From NCBI GenBank assembly GCA_007050885.1, contig SMYQ01000001.1:95805-159804 (forward strand): a stretch of 64,000 nucleotides of DNA. Direction: 5' to 3'. This document shows positions 34,978-43,624 of this stretch, piece by piece (position 1 is the stretch's first letter; every line of letters starts with the position of its first letter). The notes under the pieces were generated by a model, which saw only the letters and a list, made by a program, of their open reading frames with translations, had not been told where the DNA came from and did not search any database. The DNA comes from Candidatus Bathyarchaeota archaeon (GTDB lineage Archaea > Thermoproteota > Bathyarchaeia > 40CM-2-53-6 > RBG-13-38-9). A program made the position numbers and the translations under genes.

Positions 34978-36365
34978 ATGAATGCCTCCCGGGCCCGCAA
35001 CCACTTCAAGTCGCTCTTGTAGAGTTCCCTTATGTCTTTCAGGCCATAGCGCAGCATGGCCATCCGCTCTATTCCCAGCCCCCACGCGAGGACGGGCACG
35101 TCTTTTCCCGTCAGCGGCTTGACAACCTCCGGGCGAAATATGCCCGCGCCACCAAGCTCAAACCAGGTCTTCTTGGGCTCAAACCAGATGTCCACCTCGG
35201 CGGAAAGCTCGGTGTATGGGAAATAGCCGGGCCTCACCCGAATCTTGGGGAAGCCAAGCTTCCTGAAGAAATCCTTTAGGTACCCGACAAGGTTGTTGAA
35301 ACTAACATTCTCGTCGAAAACTATGCCGTCGACCTGGTAAAATTCTGCCAGGTGCTTGTAGTCGACTGTCTCGTTGCGGAAGACTCTGCCTATCGAAAAT
35401 ATCTTGGCCGGTGGTTGGAGCTCGGACAATCTCCTCGCGGAAACGGAGGTCATGTGGGTTCTGAGCAGCCTCTTGGCGGATTCAAGGGGGTCCCATTTCC
35501 CCCAGAGGTTCTCGTGCACTTTTGCGACTTCTCCAGAGACCGGCGGGATTCTTTCCTCACCTTCCATGTAGAATGTGTCCTGAAGCTCTCTGGCAGGATG
35601 GTCCTGGGGAACGAAGAGTGCATCGAAACACCAGAAGCTGCTCTCGACATGCGGGCCTTCGGCCTCCGTGAATCCCATTTCCAGGAAGACCCGCCGGATT
35701 TTCTCGATTATGTCCGTGAGTGGGTGGTATCGCCCCGCATATCGCGGAGGAACGGGCGTGTCCGGCGAGAAGCTCAGGAATTTCTTGGTCCTCCATGTGT
35801 TCCCCTTCAAAAGCTCCGGTGTAATCTGGGTAACCGCATCTTCAGCTTTTGCCTCTTCACCTTCCTGGGTCAATTCAATCAGGTAGTCCACCGACTTCTT
35901 GATTTCAACCCATTTACGCTTCTTTAACAGGCTCACTCCCTTGTCCTCCGGCTTGAGTGTTTTGATTTTCTTCAGTGCGGCTTCCTCTTCAGTTTCAGGT
36001 GGATTCCCAACTATTGGGAAGGCCTGGCCCTTCTTCATCTCGGCCCAGTTTCTCCGCAGCGCCCAGTTGAGGGCTATCTTGTCTTCCAGTTCGCCAACTT
36101 TCTTGGGGAGCAATTCCAGAATATTTCGTTCGGGCAGGCCTTCTTTTTTTACATTCTGGCCCTCGCTGGTGAGCCTTATGTCAAATGACTCAAGCTTTTC
36201 GATTCTTGCGTTCCCTTTGTTGCTTAAACTATAGGCCACGCGACCTACTGCCGCTTTATCTATTCCCATTTCCTTTGAAAGTTCGGAAGCCTTCGCTGAC
36301 GCTTTTCCCGAGTCTTTTCCTTTGTTTTTTAGCAGTTTTACTAGTTTTACCTCTGAGGGATGCAC
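34974..36365 (-). CDS. pheS: Phenylalanyl-tRNA synthetase alpha subunit
   Basis: 463 residues, GTG start. The N-terminal ~180 residues are winged-helix DNA-binding-like domains typical of archaeal/eukaryotic alpha subunits. The class II catalytic core follows with motif 2 (F-S-I-G-R-V-F-R-N-E) and motif 3 (G-L-G-I-E-R-M-A-M-L-R-Y-G). It charges tRNA-Phe as an (alpha-beta)2 enzyme with the overlapping pheT product. A TATA-like CTTTTATAG (read on this strand) lies 25 nt before the start and is shared with the divergent regulator gene. Confidence 0.97.
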   Translation of the reverse strand: MHPSEVKLVKLLKNKGKDSGKASAKASELSKEMGIDKAAVGRVAYSLSNKGNARIEKLESFDIRLTSEGQNVKKEGLPERNILELLPKKVGELEDKIALNWALRRNWAEMKKGQAFPIVGNPPETEEEAALKKIKTLKPEDKGVSLLKKRKWVEIKKSVDYLIELTQEGEEAKAEDAVTQITPELLKGNTWRTKKFLSFSPDTPVPPRYAGRYHPLTDIIEKIRRVFLEMGFTEAEGPHVESSFWCFDALFVPQDHPARELQDTFYMEGEERIPPVSGEVAKVHENLWGKWDPLESAKRLLRTHMTSVSARRLSELQPPAKIFSIGRVFRNETVDYKHLAEFYQVDGIVFDENVSFNNLVGYLKDFFRKLGFPKIRVRPGYFPYTELSAEVDIWFEPKKTWFELGGAGIFRPEVVKPLTGKDVPVLAWGLGIERMAMLRYGLKDIRELYKSDLKWLRAREAFI

Positions 36366-36413
36366 AACATATGAGTAGGTAGGTTCTATAAAAGGTTGTT
36401 GTGAAGTCTATAT
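36366..36413. promoter_or_regulatory. Bidirectional leaderless promoter (48 nt), pheS / XRE regulator
   Basis: One TATA-like CTATAAAAG (36386-36394) lies at the midpoint; both start codons are about 25 nt from its centre. No other TATA-like box fits either gene. Confidence 0.7.
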
Positions 36414-37130
36414 GTGGCAGATCTCGCCAAGCGGCTTGGGAAGTCTGGAAAGGTCGCGGAAGTCTGCGCAGAGAAGTCGCGTGCCTTTGACATAGCTTAC
36501 GCCGGCGAAAGGGCATACCTGATAAAGATTGTCCGAAATATTGAAAGCGTGAACAAGGAGCAGGCCGAGACAATCAAGAAATGTGCGTCCGTCGTGGGCG
36601 CGGAGCCCCTGTTCATAAGTGACCACGGGAAGTTGCCGCTCAAGAAAAACGTCGTCTATACGAGGCATGGTATCCCGGTGATGCGGCACGAAACGTTTCT
36701 GCAGGTAGCCCATGGAAACCTGGTCTCCATGGCAGACCGCGGCGGCATAAAGGTTCCAATACGGGACTTGACCCCCGCCATGAAAAAAGTTGGAATGAGC
36801 CGGATGACTCTGGCCAAGCTTCTGGGTGTAAGCACCGAAATGGTCCGAAAATATGAGAGGGGCCTGGCCGACCCCGGAAGGGATGTAGCTAGGCGGCTTG
36901 TGAACATATTTGGGCAGAACATCTTGCGCGAAGTGAAATACGAGAGCCCGGATGTTAGGCGAGCGTTCATCGGCAAGGCTCCTTTCGACCTGGCTGTGAA
37001 AAGGAAAAAGCCAATGTTGATTAGTTTCAAATCGAGCCCTAAGCGGGTCAAAAACTTGGAGGGCGTCTCTGACGTCCTGGATGCCGAACCCATTGTCGCT
37101 AAGAACCTGGACGACCTGGACTTGGATTAG
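36414..37130 (+). CDS. Archaeal XRE-family transcriptional regulator
   Basis: 238 residues, GTG start, leaderless. The N-terminal ~110 residues form the alpha/beta domain of the archaeal 'putative HTH-type regulatory protein' family (A-D-L-A-K-R-L-G; F-D-I-A-Y-A-G-E-R-A-Y). Residues about 125-180 are a Cro/C1-type helix-turn-helix (M-S-R-M-T-L-A-K-L-L-G-V-S-T-E-M-V-R-K-Y-E). The C-terminus holds a short acidic tail. Members are widespread in archaea, but targets are mostly unknown. It is directly upstream of the thermosome on the same strand with 72 nt between them; a role in stress control is only a suggestion. Confidence 0.9.
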   Translation: MADLAKRLGKSGKVAEVCAEKSRAFDIAYAGERAYLIKIVRNIESVNKEQAETIKKCASVVGAEPLFISDHGKLPLKKNVVYTRHGIPVMRHETFLQVAHGNLVSMADRGGIKVPIRDLTPAMKKVGMSRMTLAKLLGVSTEMVRKYERGLADPGRDVARRLVNIFGQNILREVKYESPDVRRAFIGKAPFDLAVKRKKPMLISFKSSPKRVKNLEGVSDVLDAEPIVAKNLDDLDLD

Positions 37131-37202
37131 GCTTTTAAATACCCAAAGTTTTTAAACAACTGCTTTCCCATGTAAATTACTATGTATTCAGTAGGTGATT
37201 AA
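37131..37202 (+). promoter_or_regulatory. Thermosome promoter with two TATA-like boxes and a Shine-Dalgarno site
   Basis: TATA-like CTTTTAAATA (37133-37142) and GTTTTTAAAC (about 37148-37157) are in tandem. AGGTGATT (37193-37200) matches the 16S 3' end complement and lies 2-3 nt before the ATG. Unlike most genes here, the thermosome thus seems to have a leader of about 25 nt and SD-based initiation. Confidence 0.6.
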
Positions 37203-38840
37203 ATGGCAGAAGGAAACATAAGACAGCCGGTATTGATACTGCCGGAAAATGCGCAAAGGATACTTGGGCGCGACGCCCAACGAATAAACATAATGGCCGC
37301 GAAGGCTGTTTCCGAGGTCATTCGGAGCACCCTGGGCCCCAAGGGCATGGACAAAATGCTCGTAGACAGCCTGGGAGACGTTGTAATAACAAATGACGGT
37401 GTGACCATCCTCGAGACTATGGACATAGAACACCCTGCGGCCAAGATGATTGTTGAGGTCGCGAAGGCCCAGGAGGACGAGGTTGGCGACGGAACGACTA
37501 CGGCGACTGTGCTTGCCGGCGAGCTTCTGAAACGGGCGGAAGACCTGCTAGACCAGGACATACACCCCGCGATTATTGCACACGGGTACAAACTGGCCGC
37601 AGAGAAAGCCATGGAAGTCGTGGACAAGCTGGCCTTTGACGTTACAATAAAGGATCTGGAGCTTCTGAAAAAAATTTCCAAAACCAGCATGAATGGCCGG
37701 GGAACGGAGATGGGTATAGACTACATGGCTGACCTTTCAGTCGACGCAATAATGAAAATCTCTGACGGAACAGAAATCATAGATTCCGAAAACATCAAAA
37801 TTGAAAAGAAGGCGGGAGGCAGCATGGAGGACAGCGCTTTGATAGAAGGTATCGTCCTTGACAAAGAGCGCGTACACAGCGGAATGCCTGCCGAAGTTGA
37901 CAACGCCAAGATTGCACTCCTCAACGTGGCACTGGAGGTCAAGGAGCCTGAAACGGATGCACAGATACAGATAACTGCTCCGGCCCAGCTTGAGGCCTTC
38001 TTGGAAAAAGAAGAAGACATGATAAAGAAGATGGTTACGAAGATAACTGACGTCGGCGCCACTGTTGTTTGCTGCCAGAAGGGCATCGATGACCTCGCAC
38101 AGCACCTTCTTGCAAAGGAGGGAATATTTGCTGTCAGGCGGGTCAAAAAAAGTGACATGACCGCTCTGTCTAGGGCGACTGGGGGAACGATAGTTACAGA
38201 CATCCGGGACCTCAACGAAAAGGACCTTGGGTTCGCCAAACACGTCGAAGAAAAGAAAGTGGCAGGCGAATCGATGACGTTCGTCGAGGAATGCAAGGAC
38301 CCGAAGTCGGTCACGATTTTGCTGCGTGGCGGAACAGAACATGTCACTGATGAGGCCGAGCGGGCCCTGAAGGACGCGCTGAAGGTCCTCGCCACCGCGT
38401 TGGAAGACGGAAAGGTCGTTGCAGGTGGGGGTGCCACTGAAATCAGCGTTGGGATCGAACTCAACAAGATGGCCCCAAAGGTTGGCGGCAGGGAGCAGTT
38501 GGCTATTGAAGCTTTTGCCAGGGCAATGGACATAATTCCGAGGAGCCTTGCAGACAACGCAGGCCTAAACGCGATTGACCTGCTAGTCAGGGCGAAGAGT
38601 GACCACGGGGCCGGCAAGGACAAAAACGGCATTGATGTGTTCAGCGGAAATGTGAAGAACATGATGAGCCTTGGGGTGATTGAGCCTGCGCGCGTCAAGA
38701 AGCAAGCCATCAAGAGCGCAAGTGAGGCTGCGACCATGATATTGAAGATTGACGATGTAATTGCGGCCAGCAAACTTGGAGGCAAGGGACCGGCGGGACC
38801 AGAGGACATGGAAGGCATGGGTGGAATGGGCGGCTTCTAG
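37203..38840 (+). CDS. Thermosome subunit (group II chaperonin)
   Basis: 545 residues, the ATP-driven folding chamber of archaea. Seen: [11 protein letters not shown] (about 41-51), the nucleotide motif D-G-T-T-T-A (about 95-100), the apical domain, the G-G-G-A-T-E-I motif of the equatorial domain and the Gly/Met-rich C-terminal tail (G-G-M-G-G-F). The length is standard. Only one chaperonin gene appears in this window, so a homo-oligomer is possible. It has a strong SD and tandem TATA boxes, consistent with high expression. Confidence 0.98.
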   Translation: MAEGNIRQPVLILPENAQRILGRDAQRINIMAAKAVSEVIRSTLGPKGMDKMLVDSLGDVVITNDGVTILETMDIEHPAAKMIVEVAKAQEDEVGDGTTTATVLAGELLKRAEDLLDQDIHPAIIAHGYKLAAEKAMEVVDKLAFDVTIKDLELLKKISKTSMNGRGTEMGIDYMADLSVDAIMKISDGTEIIDSENIKIEKKAGGSMEDSALIEGIVLDKERVHSGMPAEVDNAKIALLNVALEVKEPETDAQIQITAPAQLEAFLEKEEDMIKKMVTKITDVGATVVCCQKGIDDLAQHLLAKEGIFAVRRVKKSDMTALSRATGGTIVTDIRDLNEKDLGFAKHVEEKKVAGESMTFVEECKDPKSVTILLRGGTEHVTDEAERALKDALKVLATALEDGKVVAGGGATEISVGIELNKMAPKVGGREQLAIEAFARAMDIIPRSLADNAGLNAIDLLVRAKSDHGAGKDKNGIDVFSGNVKNMMSLGVIEPARVKKQAIKSASEAATMILKIDDVIAASKLGGKGPAGPEDMEGMGGMGGF

Positions 38841-38880
38841 TCCGGCAAAACCTTTTTTATTCATCTTCCTTTCTTTTTCT

Positions 38881-39699
38881 GTGTTGTCAGACTATCTAAA
38901 AGAGATGAGGATAAAGCACTGGTACAAGGCCTTGATAGTATTTTCGGGACCGCTGTTCGGGGGGGCGCTATTCGGCCCGCTTTTTTGGAGAGTTGTACTC
39001 AGTTTTCTTGCATTTGGCTTTATGGCCAGTTCAATCTATGTAATAAACGATTTGAAGGACATGGAAAGTGACAGGTTGCATCCAAAGAAAAGGAACAGGC
39101 CGGTCGCGAGTGGGCGGATTGGCAAGGCAAGTGCAGCGGCTTTCAGTGGAGTCCTTTTCGCTGTTGCCGTCTATCTTGCAGTACTCGCGGGAAACTACGT
39201 GCCCCATCTGGCGCTCGGATATTTCGCACTTATGTTGGTTTACACAATTTACCTGAAAAACCTTGCGGTGGTAGATGCTTTCACAATCGCGGCTGGTTTT
39301 GTGGCGCGCGCTTTTGCAGGCTGCTTTGCGGCAGGGATAGAAATCACCCCCTTGTTTTATCTTGTTATCTTTGCATTCGCCGTCTACCTGGCTTTCTGCA
39401 AGAGGTTAACAGAGATTAAGCTCGCAGGGATGGAACACAAAAACAGCCTGGGTGTCTACGAACATATAGCTGATGTTGGGACTGCAATTGCCGGTTCAAT
39501 CTCCCTGGCGCTTTATGCAATATACACCATGGGGAAGTCTGGACTGCTGCTCTGGTCCGTGCCCCTGGCCTTCCTGGGGCTTCTGCTCCACCTGAAGGAA
39601 ACTTTTCTGGGACGGGAGGTTCATGAGAGCATAACAAGTCCAGAAATCCTGCTGACAGGGGCGGCATTTGTTGTCACCGTCTTCCTCAGCCTTTATTAA
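38881..39699 (+). CDS. UbiA-family prenyltransferase, DPPR-synthase-like
   Basis: 272 residues, about nine membrane spans. The first Asp-rich motif N-D-L-K-D-M-E-S-D and the following H-P-K-K-R-N-R-P-V-A-S-G match decaprenyl-phosphate phosphoribosyltransferase-type UbiA proteins, as does the opening R-I-K-H-W-Y-K. Such enzymes join phosphoribose to a polyprenyl phosphate to make a pentose donor for cell-surface glycans. The frame is open into the thermosome gene, but GTG at 38881 is preferred: a TATA-like TTTTTTATTC is centred about 24 nt before it. TTG at 38884 and ATG at 38905 are alternatives. Confidence 0.87.
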   Translation: MLSDYLKEMRIKHWYKALIVFSGPLFGGALFGPLFWRVVLSFLAFGFMASSIYVINDLKDMESDRLHPKKRNRPVASGRIGKASAAAFSGVLFAVAVYLAVLAGNYVPHLALGYFALMLVYTIYLKNLAVVDAFTIAAGFVARAFAGCFAAGIEITPLFYLVIFAFAVYLAFCKRLTEIKLAGMEHKNSLGVYEHIADVGTAIAGSISLALYAIYTMGKSGLLLWSVPLAFLGLLLHLKETFLGREVHESITSPEILLTGAAFVVTVFLSLY

Positions 39700-39719
39700 C
39701 TGTGCAAGGGACTCCTCCT

Positions 39720-39769
39720 GTGATGATAAGAGGGTCGTCTGAAAAGTGATGAGACCTTACTGAAACTGA
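39720..39769 (+). ncRNA. Candidate C/D box sRNA (2'-O-methylation guide)
   Basis: In order: box C GTGATGA (39720-39726), 12-nt guide, box D' CTGA (39739-39742), 3-nt spacer, box C' GTGATGA (39746-39752), 13-nt guide, box D CTGA (39766-39769). Box order, box identity and guide lengths are those of archaeal C/D sRNAs. A TATA-like TTTATTAA (39692-39699) overlaps the upstream stop codon and would start transcription at about 39716; a pyrimidine-rich run follows. A nearer CTGA at 39760 would leave only 7 nt of guide and is less likely. Confidence 0.8.
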
Positions 39770-40032
39770 CTAAATTAACTCTTCCTCTTTCTTTGTTCTT
39801 GTTGAACAGTTAGAACTTCCGTCTCACGGAGTATTGGAAGGGGTTCGGATTCGAGAATATAAAACAACGGCGGCGTTAGAAAAAACACGAAAAGGACTTC
39901 TACTGAAAAGAAACCTTTCACGGAAACCAACGCAGAGAAGTCTTAAATAGCCATATGTGTTAGTAATTCCATGAAGCCGGGAATGTGAGCGCCTCCAATA
40001 ATGCTTAAATTCTATTTGATACACATATTTCC
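39770..40032. other. Intergenic region with several TATA-like boxes
   Basis: No protein gene of normal size is seen. TATA-like boxes occur at about 39855-39864 (ATATAAAAC), 39941-39950 (TCTTAAATAG) and 40003-40011 (CTTAAATT). The last is 26 nt before the next gene. The middle one is 25 nt before an ATG at 39971 that encodes only M-K-P-G-M and a stop. Short transcripts from the first two boxes are possible but unproven. Confidence 0.35.
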
Positions 40033-41631
40033 GTGGGAAAATACTGGGTTGAGCAGGTAAAGAGCGGAAAAAAGAAAATTTCAGTCGATTTTTTGAGGGC
40101 GGCCACCCGGGACAAGGCAGGAAAAAAATTTGTGGTAAAGAGCCTTTCTGGACCAATAGAGAGACACGATGTGACCGTGAAATTCAAGGCGGAGGGCGCC
40201 GCGAATGTCGGGATGGTGCCACCAATACAACCCCTAATGGTCTTGCTGGAAGGGGAGAACATAAACTATGAAGACTTTTCACGTGATTTTATACTTGTGT
40301 TTGCCGGGACCGGTGGCTACAGGTTGGACGCCAAGCAACTCTTCGAGAAATTTTACTACAGTGAAGCCTCCCAGGCGCATGGCACCATGCTTCAAAAGAA
40401 GACCTATCAGCGCAACCAGGCAAGAGATTTTTTGGCGTCAATACAGAATCTGAAGACTGCCATCATAAACATAGAAAGTGACCTTGAGAAAATGGATGAA
40501 CAGCTAAAAGGCTTCCAGCAGGGGGACTGGGAACAGATAAAGGGGCTGTTCATAGACAACTACGGAGGGCCGCAGAGGAGCTGGACTGCGATTGCACGAA
40601 ATGTACCACTCGTCAGGATGGCGATGACCTGGTTTCTCAGGCTGAAGGTAAAAAAGTCGAGCGAGGAGGAAATGCCGATAAAAAAGTTCTCGAACCTGAA
40701 AATAACCGAGCGGACAAAGACAGAAAAGGTCAAGGACATTTCCAAGGATCTTGAAGAAACCAAGAAAAAGTTAGATGGCGGGGCGGTTAGCAACAAGAAA
40801 CTGATGCTTGAGGAGGTTGACAAGCTCATCAAGGACGAGCAGGTCAACCCGGCCATAGCCAACTACCTGAAGCGAAAGATTGAGGAGTTCTGGAACTGGG
40901 TAATTGACTATATTGACTGGCTGACCCGGACGAGAAACAACATAATGTCCAACCTGATACAGCAAAAGGCCAACTTGAAGCTTTATATGCGGTGGGCGGC
41001 AGACCACATAATCCAGGCTGAAAGAATGGAAATGAAGCCGGAGGATGTCACGGATGTGTTCCCCGAATTCAATTTCAAGGGCGCGCCGAAGGAAATTTTG
41101 ATGTCCGACTACATCTTTTATACATACGAGGACGCCCGGCCGGACATATATGAGCTGTGCCGCCCTTGGGTACCTGTGGTCCTTGTTACAATTGTGGCAG
41201 CCACAACAATTGAGCTGCAGAAAAAATTCATGGAGATGGGCTTCGTAATTTGGTATGGATATATGCGGGACGATGACCTGAAAGATCTGCTGAAACTCAC
41301 CAAAGGTGGCGACACCGACCTGTTGCGGGTCATGCTGGAATCTGGCGCGCTCACCAAAGATGAGCTGCCGAAACTCTTCACACCTGATGAAATAAATGAG
41401 ATGCAGGGGGGAGGGGAAAAATCAAAACACAGCTTCAATGACAACATACAACTCTTCCTCAGCAAGCTGGGGGGCAATTTGCAGGGGATTGCTGGTCTTT
41501 TTGGACTTAGTCTGCCGAAGGAGAGTCTCCCGTGGACTAGGGAGAGGAGAGCAGCCTCCATGGCGGCGGATCTTGCAATGGAAGGCGTAAGGACTTACAA
41601 AAAGGGCAAGGGAATGCTCATAATGGAGTAA
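40033..41631 (+). CDS. Unrecognised 532-aa protein, helical, one hydrophobic segment
   Basis: GTG start with a TATA-like CTTAAATT 26 nt upstream. Residues 1-115 look alpha/beta (possible beta domain with V-F-A-G-T-G-G-Y-R). Residues about 130-340 are long charged helices with coiled-coil character, including many Lys/Glu pairs. Residues about 365-395 (P-W-V-P-V-V-L-V-T-I-V-A-A-T-T) form the only strongly hydrophobic stretch, flanked by aromatic-rich helices. The C-terminus is basic. No signal peptide. I recognise no family or catalytic motif. It is a large single gene with its own promoter between the sRNA and the histone operon. It could be a lineage-specific cytoplasmic or peripheral membrane scaffold, but that is a guess. 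Confidence 0.8.
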   Translation: MGKYWVEQVKSGKKKISVDFLRAATRDKAGKKFVVKSLSGPIERHDVTVKFKAEGAANVGMVPPIQPLMVLLEGENINYEDFSRDFILVFAGTGGYRLDAKQLFEKFYYSEASQAHGTMLQKKTYQRNQARDFLASIQNLKTAIINIESDLEKMDEQLKGFQQGDWEQIKGLFIDNYGGPQRSWTAIARNVPLVRMAMTWFLRLKVKKSSEEEMPIKKFSNLKITERTKTEKVKDISKDLEETKKKLDGGAVSNKKLMLEEVDKLIKDEQVNPAIANYLKRKIEEFWNWVIDYIDWLTRTRNNIMSNLIQQKANLKLYMRWAADHIIQAERMEMKPEDVTDVFPEFNFKGAPKEILMSDYIFYTYEDARPDIYELCRPWVPVVLVTIVAATTIELQKKFMEMGFVIWYGYMRDDDLKDLLKLTKGGDTDLLRVMLESGALTKDELPKLFTPDEINEMQGGGEKSKHSFNDNIQLFLSKLGGNLQGIAGLFGLSLPKESLPWTRERRAASMAADLAMEGVRTYKKGKGMLIME

Positions 41632-41661
41632 ATCATATAAATTTTGGCCCCAAGGGCTGGT

Positions 41662-41874
41662 ATGTCAAAAAACAAAGTTGTTCCATTTGCTGCCGTCGAG
41701 CGGCTAGCCAGGAAGGCCGGAGCAGAGAGGATAAGCGCGGACGCAATCGAAGCCCTGTCCGACGTGCTCAGAGATTACGCAGAATACGTAGCAGTGCGGG
41801 CTGTCAAGTATGCCAAATATGCGAAGAGAAGTACAATAAAGCGGGAAGATATAGAATTGTCGGCGTCTGAATGA
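41662..41874 (+). CDS. Archaeal histone
   Basis: 70 residues, a full single histone fold. It starts after a leaderless spacing (TATA-like ATATAAAT at 41635-41642; ATG at 41662); the earlier in-frame TTG at 41644 is not needed. Seen: P-F-A-A-V-E-R-L-A-R-K-A-G-A-E-R-I-S at helix 1, the central long helix and the K-R-S-T-I-K-R-E-D-I-E-L ending, all canonical. There are no tails. It overlaps the DUF373 gene by 4 nt (ATGA), so the two are co-translated. Confidence 0.96.
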   Translation: MSKNKVVPFAAVERLARKAGAERISADAIEALSDVLRDYAEYVAVRAVKYAKYAKRSTIKREDIELSASE

Positions 41875-42881
41875 AAACCCTAATACTTTGCATTGATAGA
41901 GACGATGATTTGGGTAGGAAGGCCTCTATCGAGGGCCCGATAGTCGGACGCAAAAAGGTCTTGGAGGCCGCAGTAAAGTTGTCACTGGCTGACCCTTCCG
42001 AGACTGATGCAAATGCCATGTTTGCCGCGGTCAAGTTGTATGAGGAGGTCAAGGGGGAAAAGGAGATTGTGGTGCTTACGGGCTCCGTCAAGGTGGGCTA
42101 CCACAGCGACGTGATATTGAAGAGGCAGCTCGACGAGGTGCTCAAGACGTTCAAGGCCGATGGCGCAATAGTGGTCAGCGACGGGCGGGAGGACGAAATG
42201 GTCCTGCCGATAATCGAGTCAGTCATGCAGGTAATAAGCCTGCACAGGATTGCAGTCCACAGCGGCGAAGAATTGAAGGGCATGTACTACACCTTTTCCA
42301 ACTTTTTCAAGAGGGCCACGGAAGACAAAGACCTGGCCAAGATTATATTTGGCGTGCCTGGACTAATAGCGCTCACCTATGCCTTGCTGGGCCAACAGAG
42401 TTTCCGTTTGGTGGCAGGGATTTTGAGCGGATTTCTGATAATCAAGGGACTCCAACTGGAAAAGTCCTTGGGTGGATTGCTCAACTACGTCAAGGACTCA
42501 TTTGTCAATCTGAGCACATCTTTTTTCCTTTACATGATTTCAGGCGTTATGGGTGTCGTAGCCTTGGTTAAGACAACTTACCTTTCCGGGTCCACGACGA
42601 TGGAACTCGCCGCAAAGATCTCCATCGAGACTGCACCCTTGTTCTTTTACAGTATCCTAGCCCTGCTCATCGGGGTGGCAATCGACTCGCTTCCAAACCG
42701 CCAGAAGGCATACAGCTTCGCAAGCATGGGTGTGGGACTCGGCGTCGTTGTGTTGGTTGCGCGGAGCGTCGGCTCCTGGATTTTAGACCCTACTTACCCG
42801 TTGTCGTATGTTGTTACCACTACACTTTTAGGTTTAGTCGTTGTTACTTTGGTTAAGCTATCATCCAAGTTCATAAAGTAG
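41871..42881 (+). CDS. DUF373 family membrane protein
   Basis: 336 residues. The N-terminal ~140 residues are a soluble alpha/beta domain with the family motif C-I-D-R-D-D-D-L-G and G-P-I-V-G-R, then V-V-S-D-G-R-E-D-E. The C-terminal ~190 residues hold six or so membrane spans. DUF373 proteins are archaeal and of unknown function; the soluble part resembles nucleotide-processing folds. The start overlaps the histone stop (ATGA), an unexpected pairing of a chromatin protein with a membrane protein. Confidence 0.93.
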   Translation: MKTLILCIDRDDDLGRKASIEGPIVGRKKVLEAAVKLSLADPSETDANAMFAAVKLYEEVKGEKEIVVLTGSVKVGYHSDVILKRQLDEVLKTFKADGAIVVSDGREDEMVLPIIESVMQVISLHRIAVHSGEELKGMYYTFSNFFKRATEDKDLAKIIFGVPGLIALTYALLGQQSFRLVAGILSGFLIIKGLQLEKSLGGLLNYVKDSFVNLSTSFFLYMISGVMGVVALVKTTYLSGSTTMELAAKISIETAPLFFYSILALLIGVAIDSLPNRQKAYSFASMGVGLGVVVLVARSVGSWILDPTYPLSYVVTTTLLGLVVVTLVKLSSKFIK

Positions 42882-42884
42882 TAG

Positions 42885-42900
42885 CTACATAAATATGTAG
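42885..42900. other. 6-bp perfect inverted repeat after DUF373
   Basis: CTACAT-AAAT-ATGTAG, starting 4 nt after the DUF373 stop. No T-run follows, so it fits an operator for the next winged-helix gene or an RNA stem better than a classic terminator. Confidence 0.4.
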
Positions 42901-42958
42901 TATAACGGTTGCTTTCGGAAATACATAACCTATTAAAGCATAGCTAAAAAAGCATCAC

Positions 42959-43246
42959 GTGGGAGACAATAAACTTGAGAACATGTTCCTACATGAAAAG
43001 CCCGCGAGGCTGCTGATCAAGATAAAGGAAGGTAAGGGCACGAAGTACGCTTCTGTCCTGGCGAAGGAAGTTGATTGCACTTATTCCCATTGCATAAGGA
43101 TTCTTCAAGAGATGGAACGGCTTGGGTTGGTCTCCTTCAAGAAAGGGGGCAGGACAAAGCGGATAACAATGACCAAGTTCGGTGAAGACATTGCTTTCGC
43201 CCTCGAAAATGTCTTCCGGCTGTTCGACCGCTCAAACAAGCGATGA
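42959..43246 (+). CDS. Winged-helix transcriptional regulator (MarR-like)
   Basis: 95 residues, GTG start, TATA-like CTATTAAAG 26 nt upstream. The fold is clear: L-L-I-K-I-K-E-G (helix 1), Y-A-S-V-L-A-K-E-V-D-C-T-Y-S-H-C-I-R-I-L (helix-turn-helix), E-R-L-G-L-V-S-F-K-K-G-G-R-T-K-R-I (wing). There is no ligand domain. It converges with the next winged-helix gene, overlapping it by 15 nt. Targets are unknown; the inverted repeat upstream (42885-42900) may be its site. Confidence 0.87.
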   Translation: MGDNKLENMFLHEKPARLLIKIKEGKGTKYASVLAKEVDCTYSHCIRILQEMERLGLVSFKKGGRTKRITMTKFGEDIAFALENVFRLFDRSNKR

Positions 43247-43624
43247 TATCTCTGTAACGTAGGCGTCTATTCTGTCAAGTATTTCTTCCAGAACATACCG
43301 TCGGAATACCTTGAAAGCCACTGAAAGGTCGCCCTCTGCGAGCGTATATTCCTTCCGGCCTTCGACCAGACGCAGCGCCTTGAGCCGCTCCAGATGGTAT
43401 CTTACCGCAGATTCCGTTATTTGGGCCATTTGGGCCAGTTCAGTGACGGAAATGGGCCTTTTCTGAGTCAGGAGGGCGCGGAATATGGTCTCCAGGGGCG
43501 CGTCTGCATCACCAGGGCGTATAAGGCCCATAGACAATAAAAACACGCGTAAATCGCGTTCCAGACTATGCGTGGGCGGCTCATATTTGCGCAGGCTGAG
43601 CTCGAATATCGGTGAGTCTTTCAT
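43232..43624 (-). CDS. Winged-helix regulator (ArsR-like)
   Basis: 130 residues from ATG at 43624, supported by a TATA-like GTTTAATAG about 26 nt upstream; the open frame reaches 43720 but the extra 32 residues have no support. The N-terminal ~50 residues are a helical dimerisation segment, then the winged helix I-S-V-T-E-L-A-Q-M-A-Q-I-T-E-S-A-V-R-Y-H. The C-terminal helix (R-R-Y-V-L-E-E-I-L-D-R-I-D) is probably a dimer interface. Its layout parallels the protein encoded divergently at 43859, so the two are probably paralogues. Confidence 0.83.
   Translation of the reverse strand: MKDSPIFELSLRKYEPPTHSLERDLRVFLLSMGLIRPGDADAPLETIFRALLTQKRPISVTELAQMAQITESAVRYHLERLKALRLVEGRKEYTLAEGDLSVAFKVFRRYVLEEILDRIDAYVTEISSLV

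Noticed and set aside
34978..35085. Extension of pheT by 36 codons
   Set aside because: It lies inside pheS, the added residues do not fit the family, and the ATGA overlap marks the real start.
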